A stretch of 5,021 bases of DNA from Phycisphaerales bacterium (lineage in GTDB: Bacteria > Planctomycetota > Phycisphaerae > Phycisphaerales > UBA1924): contig JAJDDL010000121.1 of assembly GCA_029260335.1 (NCBI GenBank), forward strand, positions 1-5,021. The letters are read 5' to 3'. The notes under the pieces were generated by a model. The model was given only the letters and a program-made list of their open reading frames with translations, did no database searches and was not told where the DNA came from. Both the position numbers and the translations under genes were made by a program. Shown here piece after piece: positions 1 through 5,021 of this stretch (the first letter of the stretch is position 1; the number at the start of each line of letters is the position of its first letter).

Positions 1-26
1 ACTCGCTGATCCTCAAGCTCAGCCCA

Positions 27-32
27 TACCAT
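27..32 (+). promoter_or_regulatory. Possible -10 box for the pterin synthase gene
   Basis: The hexamer TACCAT ends 9 bases before the ATG at 42. It is one base away from the TACAAT box that sits at exactly the same distance from the ATG of the ATPase gene at 632. There is no Shine-Dalgarno-like purine run between it and the start codon, so a leaderless or nearly leaderless transcript is possible. No convincing -35 box is visible, and the window begins only 26 bases upstream. The call rests mainly on the parallel with the second gene. Confidence 0.2.
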
Positions 33-41
33 TCCATCGAA

Positions 42-479
42 ATGACCCACGACAGCCATTCCACTGCCCTGATCCGCCTGCGATATGACTTCGCGGCTTC
101 GCATCGCCTGCACTCGGCGAGCCTCAGTGCCGAGGAGAATCGACGGCTCTTCGGCAAGTGCAACTACGAGAATGGCCACGGGCATAACTACGAGTTCGAG
201 CCATGCGTTGAGGTGAGCCTTGATGCCGAGGGCAACTCGAGCGTGTCGTCGAGCGAGGTGGATCGGCTCGCCAAAGAGATCATCCTGGACCGCTACGACC
301 ATCGGCACCTCAATCTGGATATGCCCGAGTTCGGGCCCGAAGGTGTAAACCCCACCGTTGAGAACATCGCACGGGTGTTCTTCGAGCGGTTTGCGCCCGA
401 GGTCGAAGCGGCCGGCGGCAAGCTCCGCGAGGTCGTGGTCCGCGAGAGCGATCGCACGAGCGCGACCTACCCCGCCTGA
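42..479 (+). CDS. 6-pyruvoyl-tetrahydropterin synthase / 6-carboxytetrahydropterin synthase (PTPS/QueD) family protein
   Basis: This is a complete 145-residue enzyme of the PTPS/QueD family, which converts dihydroneopterin triphosphate into pyruvoyl- or carboxy-tetrahydropterin, for biopterin or for queuosine/7-deazaguanine synthesis. Seen in the sequence: the first zinc histidine in FAASHRLH (H21), the catalytic cysteine C40, the zinc pair in HGHNY (H46, H48), the Asp-His pair in YDHRHLN (D86, H87), the substrate-binding segment PTVENIA (T105, E107) and the late glutamate in VRESD (E135). All expected catalytic and metal residues are present, and the length is normal. The cysteine spacing is C-x5-HGH, as in animal-type PTPS, whereas E. 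coli QueD has C-x3-HGH, so I give no queD symbol. The frame is open upstream to the window edge, but ATG at 42 is the only ATG and leaves a normal short lead before the first motif. No Shine-Dalgarno site is visible. The neighbours give no pathway hint. The family is certain; which pterin product is made is not. Confidence 0.93.
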   Translation: MTHDSHSTALIRLRYDFAASHRLHSASLSAEENRRLFGKCNYENGHGHNYEFEPCVEVSLDAEGNSSVSSSEVDRLAKEIILDRYDHRHLNLDMPEFGPEGVNPTVENIARVFFERFAPEVEAAGGKLREVVVRESDRTSATYPA

Positions 480-509
480 CGCTCCTGTACCAATCAACTG
501 CACCGCATG

Positions 510-551
510 GGCGTTGCCGGGGCCCGCAACGTCCGAGAAAGCTCTTTCTTT
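510..551 (+). terminator. Weak candidate terminator after the pterin synthase gene
   Basis: GGCGTTGC at 510-517 pairs with GCAACGTC at 526-533 (8 pairs, one of them G-T) around a GC-rich 8-base loop. A second small inverted repeat, AGAAAG/CTTTCT with a 2-base gap (536-549), and a pyrimidine-rich stretch (542-551) follow. The U-rich tract does not directly abut the first stem, so this is not a classical intrinsic terminator. The rest of the 152-base spacer 480-631 shows no gene: short frames there are continuations of shadow frames. Confidence 0.3.
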
Positions 552-616
552 GGCGTGCGTGGGTGAATCCCTCGTCCCCATCTCAGCGCAAGGTGCACCG
601 CGGACACTCGTCCCAC

Positions 617-622
617 TACAAT
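617..622 (+). promoter_or_regulatory. Putative -10 box (TACAAT) of the ATPase gene
   Basis: TACAAT differs from the consensus TATAAT by one base and ends 9 bases before the ATG at 632. Transcription would then begin within a few bases of the start codon, giving a leaderless or nearly leaderless mRNA. This fits the lack of any Shine-Dalgarno sequence in the 20 bases before the ATG. A -35 box at the expected distance (about 594-599, TGCACC) is poor. The box is seen; its function is inferred. Confidence 0.4.
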
Positions 623-631
623 CGCACATCT

Positions 632-2302
632 ATGGGTATTGGCCTGCTGTTACTGGATAAGGGTCTCATCTCCAAGGGGGACCTTGATCGCGCGATCGCT
701 GAGCAGCAGACCTCGGGCGAAAGGCTGGACAAGGTCCTTGTCCGCCAGGGCGTGGTCAGCCGAGACCAGGTGCTCGAGGCGATGGGCGATCAGTTCCACA
801 TGCCCGTGGTCGACCTCATGGAAGTCAAGGTCGATCAGACGACCCTCCAATCGCTTCCGGCCAAGCTCGTCTACAAGCAGAACTGTGTTCCGATCCGCTC
901 GGACGATGACACGTTGACTGTCGCAACGAGCGATCCGTTCGAACTGAGCGTGCTCGATGAGCTGCGCTTGCTCGCCGGGCGCACGATCGATCTGGTGCTC
1001 GCGGACGAAGAACAACTCCAGCGTTTCATCCGCGCAAACTACGGCGTGGGCGGCGACACGCTCGACGAACTCTCAGAAGGCAAGGCCGACGAGGATGTCC
1101 AGGTCTCCGACGAGATCGAACAAGCCCAGGAAGCCTCGGTCATCAAGCTCGTCAATGACCTGCTCATCGAGGCGATCACCGATCGCGCGACGGACGTGCA
1201 CATAGAGCCGTACGAGCACGAGCTTCTGGTGCGCTATCGCATCGATGGCGTGCTTATGCGCGCAAACGTTCCTGCCTCGGTGCATCGTTTCGGCGCCGCG
1301 ATCATCAGCCGCATCAAGATCATGGCGAGCCTGAACATCGCCGAGAAACGCAAGCCCCAGGACGGACGCATCAGCATCCGACACCGTGTCGAGGGCCAGC
1401 TCCACGAGTTCGATCTGCGTGTGAGCATCATCCCGATGCTCTTCGGCGAGGGCGTGGTCATGCGCATCCTCGACAAGTCCCAGGCGCTCATGGACCTTCC
1501 CGATCTGGGCATGACAGGCCTCGCCTACGAGAAGTGGATCGAGCTGATCACCAAGCCCCACGGCATCATGCTCGTGACCGGCCCGACTGGCTCGGGTAAG
1601 AGCACCACGCTCTACGCGTCGCTCAACCGCATCGTCGGCGAAGACATCAAGGTCATCACGGTCGAGGATCCCGTCGAATACCACCTCGACGGCGTCAACC
1701 AGATCCAGGTCAACAACAAGGTCGGGCTGAGCTTTGCGCTGGGCCTGCGCTCGGTCTTGCGGCACGACCCGGACGTGGTCATGATCGGTGAGATCCGTGA
1801 CAAGGAAACTGCTGAGATCGCCGTGCAGGCCTCGCTCACGGGCCACCTGGTATTCAGCACGCTCCACACCAACGACGCGCCGGGCGCAACGACGCGCCTG
1901 ATGGACATGGGCGTCGAGCCGTTTCTGGTCTCGTCCAGTGTCGAGGGCATCCTTGCGCAGCGCTTGGTCCGCAAAGTGTGCGACAAGTGTGCGCAGAGCT
2001 ACACGCCAACCAAGGCCGATCTGCCCGACGATTTCGAACCGCCGAGCGATGGCAAGCTCCAACGCGGCACCGGCTGCAGGGCATGTCGAGACAAGGGGCT
2101 TCGGGGCAGGCTCGGTTTGTATGAACTGTTGACGCTCAGCGACACGGTCCGCGACATGGTCATGCATCGCGCCAACTCGCGCGAGATCGCCAAGCAAGCG
2201 CTGAGCGAGAACGACCTGGTCACGCTCCGACAAGACGGCTATGAAAAGGTTCGCGAGGGCAAGACCACGATCGGCGAGGTGGTCCGGGCACTCGCGACGT
2301 AG
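632..2302 (+). CDS. gspE: GspE/PilB-family type II secretion or type IV pilus assembly ATPase
   Basis: This 556-residue cytoplasmic ATPase would form a hexamer that drives pseudopilus or pilus assembly through a GspL/GspF- or PilC-like inner-membrane platform. The N-terminus (residues 2-54) has two MshEN-like 24-residue motifs, followed by a GspE_N-type domain to about residue 138. The C-terminal motor has Walker A GPTGSGKST (317-325), the Asp box ITVEDPVEY (342-350), Walker B with MIGEIRD (384-390) and the His box GHLVFSTLHTND (404-415). It also has a complete four-cysteine zinc site (C450, C453, C482, C485). No key residue is missing and the length is normal. A GTG at 563 would add 23 residues of unrelated-looking sequence; I prefer ATG 632 because the first MshEN motif begins at residue 2 and a TACAAT box precedes this ATG. 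The upstream gene is 152 bases away, so it is probably transcribed alone, and a terminator follows. The symbol is the usual family name; sequence alone does not exclude a PilB role. Confidence 0.95.
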   Translation: MGIGLLLLDKGLISKGDLDRAIAEQQTSGERLDKVLVRQGVVSRDQVLEAMGDQFHMPVVDLMEVKVDQTTLQSLPAKLVYKQNCVPIRSDDDTLTVATSDPFELSVLDELRLLAGRTIDLVLADEEQLQRFIRANYGVGGDTLDELSEGKADEDVQVSDEIEQAQEASVIKLVNDLLIEAITDRATDVHIEPYEHELLVRYRIDGVLMRANVPASVHRFGAAIISRIKIMASLNIAEKRKPQDGRISIRHRVEGQLHEFDLRVSIIPMLFGEGVVMRILDKSQALMDLPDLGMTGLAYEKWIELITKPHGIMLVTGPTGSGKSTTLYASLNRIVGEDIKVITVEDPVEYHLDGVNQIQVNNKVGLSFALGLRSVLRHDPDVVMIGEIRDKETAEIAVQASLTGHLVFSTLHTNDAPGATTRLMDMGVEPFLVSSSVEGILAQRLVRKVCDKCAQSYTPTKADLPDDFEPPSDGKLQRGTGCRACRDKGLRGRLGLYELLTLSDTVRDMVMHRANSREIAKQALSENDLVTLRQDGYEKVREGKTTIGEVVRALAT

Positions 2303-2334
2303 CCACCGCTCCTCAACTCATTGAATGCCCATTG

Positions 2335-2363
2335 AAAAAGCCCCGGGCGACTCGTCCGGGGCT
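2335..2363. terminator. Intrinsic terminator between convergent genes
   Basis: AGCCCCGG (2339-2346) pairs with CCGGGGCT (2356-2363), and the stem continues inward through G-T, C-G and G-C pairs to an ACT loop. This gives about 11 pairs with a 3-base loop. On the minus strand the hairpin is followed at once by TTTTT (complement of 2335-2339), the classical signal for ending the pseudopilin transcript 24 bases after its stop. On the plus strand, for the ATPase gene ending at 2302, the T-rich part is weaker and offset (around 2367-2374). It probably serves both genes but is better for the minus strand. Confidence 0.85.
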
Positions 2364-2386
2364 CGCTCATTTGTTGATAAGGCGAC

Positions 2387-3454
2387 TCAGTTGCGGGGCT
2401 GGCCGGTGCTGATCTCTTCACCGCCGAAGTCGATGCCGCGAAGGCCGCCGCGCGTCCAGCGGTAGTAGCCCTGGACTTCCTCGGCTCCATCCCATCCGCC
2501 CGTGCGAAGCGGCGCTTCCCATTCCTCGGGCTCATAATCGAACCTCGTGGGATCGGGATCCGACTCATCACGTCGCGGGTCCCAGCCTTGGTTGGAGTCC
2601 GCGGTCTGGCGGGTGTTTACGTTGCCGTCGAACGCGAGCAACGGCTGCCTCGCTTCGGGATGAGCGTAGAACATGTCCTTGCCGAAGTGACGCTGGTACA
2701 GGTCCATGAAGAAGACCTTCTGGCTTGGGAACGCGACCTTCTCCATCGTGATCTTGACGCCCAATGCCGAGGTCTGGTTCGCGGCCCACTTGCGATGCGA
2801 GCGGAACTGGCCGACACGCGCGCCCCGGAGCACGTTGGTGATCCTGCTTTGGAACTTGTCATAGGTTGCCGCCGAGACTTCGTAGCTTGTGCTGTAGGGG
2901 AACAGATCGCCTTCCATCTGACGCTGGGAGACTTTGGCTTCCAGGGGCAGCACGCTGAAGTGATCTCGGAAATCAACCGTCTCGGTCTGATAGAGCAGAC
3001 GCCAGGTGTCCTCGGGGCAAACCACGCCCTTGTCGGGCTGATGATCCGAGAGGTAGTTCGACAACACGAGATTCGTGAGATGGGGATAGGGGAAGCCCAG
3101 TCCCTTGTCGCGCGGGATGTTGATGTCATGCCCGTTGAAGTCACGAACGAGTTGCACCGCCTGGAGCATCGCGCCGTCAGAATCGCTATGGATCCCTCGG
3201 AGATGCCTCTCGATGTCGGAGTCGGCATTGGCACTCTGCATGCCCGCCCGCCAGTTGAAGTTGGGAATGCGATCCTCGTGATCGGAGGCGTAGCCAAACG
3301 CGGCGGTCCCCATCTGCTTCATGTTCGTGCTGCAGATCGCGAGCTTGCCGCTTCGTCGGGCATCGCCGAGCGCAGGCAGCAAGATGGATATGAGCACCGC
3401 AATGATCGCGATGACAATGAGCAACTCGATGAGCGTGAACGCTCTGCGTGCCAT
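2387..3454 (-). CDS. Prepilin-type N-terminal cleavage/methylation domain protein (long pseudopilin, H-x-DG type)
   Basis: This 355-residue protein begins MARRAFTLIELL and continues as a hydrophobic helix to about residue 28, a type IV prepilin/type II pseudopilin signal. Prepilin peptidase would cut after A5, giving a mature protein with N-terminal Phe and the conserved Glu at position 5 (E10). The -1 residue is Ala rather than the usual Gly, as occurs in the family. After the helix come a C-S-T-N-M-K-Q-M-G segment (41-49), a VVCPED segment (C146) that may form a disulfide with C41, and HPEARQPLLAFDG (265-277), a one-residue-longer relative of the H-X9-DG motif. An acidic stretch (about 292-326) and W-T-R-G-G-L-R-G-I-D-F (333-343) follow. 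It is far longer than a classical pilin but normal for planctomycete proteins of this class, which occur in many copies with unknown individual roles. The open frame extends upstream to 3577, but ATG 3454 is chosen because AAGGAGG lies 5 bases before it and the leader starts there. It is convergent with the ATPase gene. Confidence 0.92.
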   Translation of the reverse strand: MARRAFTLIELLIVIAIIAVLISILLPALGDARRSGKLAICSTNMKQMGTAAFGYASDHEDRIPNFNWRAGMQSANADSDIERHLRGIHSDSDGAMLQAVQLVRDFNGHDINIPRDKGLGFPYPHLTNLVLSNYLSDHQPDKGVVCPEDTWRLLYQTETVDFRDHFSVLPLEAKVSQRQMEGDLFPYSTSYEVSAATYDKFQSRITNVLRGARVGQFRSHRKWAANQTSALGVKITMEKVAFPSQKVFFMDLYQRHFGKDMFYAHPEARQPLLAFDGNVNTRQTADSNQGWDPRRDESDPDPTRFDYEPEEWEAPLRTGGWDGAEEVQGYYRWTRGGLRGIDFGGEEISTGQPRN

Positions 3455-3459
3455 GGGAG

Positions 3460-3466
3460 CCTCCTT
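3460..3466 (-). promoter_or_regulatory. Ribosome binding site of the pseudopilin gene
   Basis: On the minus strand AAGGAGG lies 5 bases before the ATG at 3454, a near-perfect Shine-Dalgarno site. It decides the start against the ATG at 3577 in the same open frame. The two plus-strand genes in the window have no such site. Confidence 0.85.
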
Positions 3467-3470
3467 GATC

Positions 3471-3490
3471 GGCCCGACCCGGCCCGACCC
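3471..3490. repeat. 10-base perfect tandem repeat in the pseudopilin leader
   Basis: GGCCCGACCC occurs twice head to tail (3471-3480 and 3481-3490), just upstream of the Shine-Dalgarno site of the minus-strand pseudopilin gene. It is likely to lie in the untranslated leader. It may be a simple slippage duplication; a regulatory role is not shown. Confidence 0.6.
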
Positions 3491-3536
3491 AACTGTGCGA
3501 TTCCAAGGGACAAGACAACCGCCGCGGCTCGCCAGC

Positions 3537-3550
3537 CTCGACTGGTCGAG
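3537..3550. repeat. Short palindrome upstream of the pseudopilin gene
   Basis: CTCGAC and GTCGAG form a 6-base inverted repeat with a 2-base centre, about 83 bases upstream of the ATG at 3454 and just past the terminator at 3560-3589. It could be a protein-binding dyad near the promoter or chance. No clear -35/-10 pair was found in 3455-3559. Confidence 0.25.
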
Positions 3551-3559
3551 CGTATCACG

Positions 3560-3589
3560 AACAAAGCCCCGGCACAAGAGGCCGGGGCT
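3560..3589 (-). terminator. Intrinsic terminator of the DUF3352-like gene
   Basis: AGCCCCGGC (3565-3573) pairs perfectly over 9 bases with GCCGGGGCT (3581-3589) around a 7-base loop. Read on the minus strand the stem is followed by TTGTT just after its last T, giving a short T-rich tail. It starts about 60 bases after the TAA at 3649-3651 and ends before the leader of the pseudopilin gene, so the two minus-strand genes are probably separate transcription units. The stem core matches the terminator at 2335-2363. Confidence 0.75.
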
Positions 3590-3648
3590 CTGGTTTCTAC
3601 GTACTAGTGCTCGAAATATCCACAGAACACTTCCGGTTGTCTGCGAAC

Positions 3649-5021
3649 TTAGTCGAGCCCGCCCTTGAGCTTCTCTAAAACTCTCGGCTGGGCCTGAGCC
3701 ACGACCGCGCTGAGCATCGCCCGTTCCAGCGGATCCATCGAGAGCGCCGACCGCAGGATCTTGGCCGACAACGCCGGGTCGATCTTCGCAAGATCAAACG
3801 CCGCGTCGTTGAACGAAAACTCCTGGGAACGAGCGATCGCGGGGATCGCCACTGCCGCGATCAGGGGCGCGAACTGGCCCATCGCGCCGCCCATGACACT
3901 GGTCTGTACGAGCATCGAGCGATCGCCGCGGTACTCGGTCACGTAATCCTGGCCATCCCAGTAGCTGCCGCCGACCGAGGCGCGGACATCTTCAAACAAC
4001 TCACCGAAGGTCGGCACGACCATGCCCGGATCGCGCAGGCCTGGCGAACGCACGCCGTTTGCAACGGCCGAGCCGAGCATGCACGCGAACGGATACCCGC
4101 TCTTGCCCAGACGCTCGGCGTCGAGGAAGTTGACGCTCACATACTGGCGACCACGATCGAGTTGCTCCACAAACGCGGGATTGGATCCGAGCCCGTCATC
4201 GCCCCGCCCGCCGGCCTGGTTCGCCGCGGCGACGACCCCCTGCGGCGTGGCACCCAGGATCAGCCAATCGTCGGTCAGCGCGAGCGTGAGTTCCAAGGGG
4301 ATCGGGATGCCGTTGAACCGAAGGCTCAACAGATCATGTCCCGAGTTGTTCCAAGACGCGACCGAGACATACCGAGCCACGTGCTCGTCCATCTGGGTCA
4401 TCTGATTAGCCAGGCCCGCGAGCTTGGCCAGCGTGTCTGCCATCCGGTCGTGATCGCCCACGCCCAGGAGCACGACGCCCGAGAGAAGCGAGCCGCCGCC
4501 CGTGGAATCGGAGGTGTACATCGCGATCGAGTCGCCCATGGCGCCGATGATGTCGGTGCGAAAATCAATGCCGGTCTGGTCCTTGAACATATGCAGACCA
4601 TCCTCGACAGGCATGAACTCGCCCATCATGTCGATCGCTTCGTTGATCTGCTCGAAATCGAATCGAGCGATCGACGCCATCACGGCATCCGAGGGAATCG
4701 CACGCAACTCGTCGCGCGTCAGCGGCTCGATCGGCAGGCCCAATCCCCGAGCAGCCCACTTGGAATCCACGATCGCGATTCGCTCGACCGAGTACTCGCT
4801 CGTGAAACCCGCGTTGTAATCGATCTTGATCGTCCGATCGCCGATGAGCCCACTCTCTTCCATAGAGCTGACCATGACGTCCATCATCGGCTCATCGCCA
4901 GCGAACTGCTCGGCCATCGCAAGCCCGAACTTCGCCAAAGGCTGCAGCGCATCGAAGTCCATGTGCGCCCGGAAGATCGAGGTCATGCCCGCGGGCGATG
5001 CCGGGAGCGCATCAAATCCGT
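3649..5021 (-). CDS. Uncharacterised DUF3352-like protein, amino end outside the window
   Basis: I do not recognise a specific gene. The frame is open from TAA at 3649 to the window edge; an internal ATG at 4986 would give 445 residues. The codons upstream of it continue in a sensible way (L-P-A-S-P-A-G before that Met), so the true start is probably beyond 5021 and the protein is 5'-partial here. Counting from 4986, visible landmarks resemble DUF3352-type proteins: TGIDFRTDIIGAMGDSIAMY (138-157) followed by a glycine-rich turn and VVLLGVGDHDRMADTLAKLA (171-190), then ALTDDWLILGATPQGVVAAA (236-255) and SNPAFVEQL (268-276). Such proteins are usually exported and of unknown function; the signal peptide would be outside the window. 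A hydrophobic stretch FAPLIAAVAIPAIARSQ (372-388) resembles the end of a pilin N-terminal helix. The last 57 residues look helical. No catalytic motif is seen. The family link is a pattern judgement, not a search result. Confidence 0.8.
   Translation of the reverse strand, partial: GFDALPASPAGMTSIFRAHMDFDALQPLAKFGLAMAEQFAGDEPMMDVMVSSMEESGLIGDRTIKIDYNAGFTSEYSVERIAIVDSKWAARGLGLPIEPLTRDELRAIPSDAVMASIARFDFEQINEAIDMMGEFMPVEDGLHMFKDQTGIDFRTDIIGAMGDSIAMYTSDSTGGGSLLSGVVLLGVGDHDRMADTLAKLAGLANQMTQMDEHVARYVSVASWNNSGHDLLSLRFNGIPIPLELTLALTDDWLILGATPQGVVAAANQAGGRGDDGLGSNPAFVEQLDRGRQYVSVNFLDAERLGKSGYPFACMLGSAVANGVRSPGLRDPGMVVPTFGELFEDVRASVGGSYWDGQDYVTEYRGDRSMLVQTSVMGGAMGQFAPLIAAVAIPAIARSQEFSFNDAAFDLAKIDPALSAKILRSALSMDPLERAMLSAVVAQAQPRVLEKLKGGLD

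Noticed and set aside
1..9. TGA at 7-9 as the end of an upstream gene
   Set aside because: Only two codons precede it in the window, so nothing can be said about a coding sequence there.
563..631. GTG start at 563 extending the ATPase by 23 residues
   Set aside because: The extra residues have no family-like features, there is no ribosome site before the GTG, and the MshEN motif begins directly after the ATG at 632.
686..697. GATCGCGCGATC palindrome as an operator in the early ATPase gene
   Set aside because: It is inside well-conserved coding sequence (the D-R-A-I-A region of the first MshEN motif), and GATC-rich palindromes are common throughout the window.
1073..2233. 386-codon open frame on the minus strand inside the ATPase gene
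   Set aside because: It lies wholly antisense to a gene with all GspE motifs intact. Its translation is rich in Asp, Val, His and Arg with no recognisable domain, as expected for an antisense frame of high-GC coding DNA.
3548..3556. Extended -10-like TGATACGCT on the minus strand upstream of the pseudopilin gene
   Set aside because: It fits TGnTAnnnT, but its -35 region would fall in the terminator stem and shows no TTGACA-like sequence, so the support is too weak to list.
3455..3577. ATG at 3577 extending the pseudopilin by 41 residues
   Set aside because: The extension would place a long Arg- and Gly-rich segment before the prepilin leader, would begin inside the upstream terminator hairpin, and would ignore the AAGGAGG site 5 bases before ATG 3454.
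2588..3607. 339-codon open frame on the plus strand opposite the pseudopilin gene
   Set aside because: It is antisense to a gene with a clear prepilin leader, good ribosome site and terminator. The translation shows no domain, and the long frame is a base-composition shadow.

Overview
The window looks like chromosomal DNA of a high-GC bacterium (roughly 60% G+C by eye), most likely a planctomycete and probably of the Phycisphaerae type. The best pointers are a long (355-residue) prepilin-like protein with the FTLIELL leader, an H-x10-DG motif and a W-T-R-G-G-L-R-G-I-D-F ending, and a large DUF3352-like protein of a style common in that phylum. The taxonomic call is inference from protein style; no rRNA or other marker is present.

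Layout, left to right. (1) A complete plus-strand gene (42-479) encodes a small pterin synthase of the PTPS/QueD family with all metal and catalytic residues. (2) A 152-base spacer (480-631) holds a weak hairpin and, at its right end, a TACAAT box 9 bases before an ATG. (3) A complete plus-strand gene (632-2302) encodes a GspE/PilB-type secretion or pilus assembly ATPase with an N-terminal domain matching the two-motif MshEN pattern. (4) A strong hairpin terminator (2335-2363) lies between this gene and (5) a convergent minus-strand gene (2387-3454) for a prepilin-type pseudopilin with a good Shine-Dalgarno site. (6) The 194-base spacer 3455-3648 holds that ribosome site, a 10-base tandem repeat, a small palindrome and a second terminator. 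(7) A minus-strand gene (3649 to beyond 5021) encodes an uncharacterised DUF3352-like protein whose amino end lies outside the window.

How the genes relate. The ATPase and the pseudopilin both belong to the type II secretion/type IV pilus world: the ATPase powers fibre assembly in the cytoplasm, and the pseudopilin has the signal for processing by prepilin peptidase. They are convergent and share only a terminator, so they are not co-transcribed, and no other secretion gene is visible. The pterin synthase has no obvious link to them. The DUF3352-like protein is transcribed toward the pseudopilin gene but is separated from it by a terminator.

I see no defence system, CRISPR array, mobile element, tRNA or rRNA. 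The most useful second looks are the possible cyclic-di-GMP-binding N-terminus of the ATPase, the PTPS-type (not QueD-type) cysteine spacing, the matching leaderless-type starts of the two plus-strand genes, and a pilin-like hydrophobic stretch inside the DUF3352-like protein.
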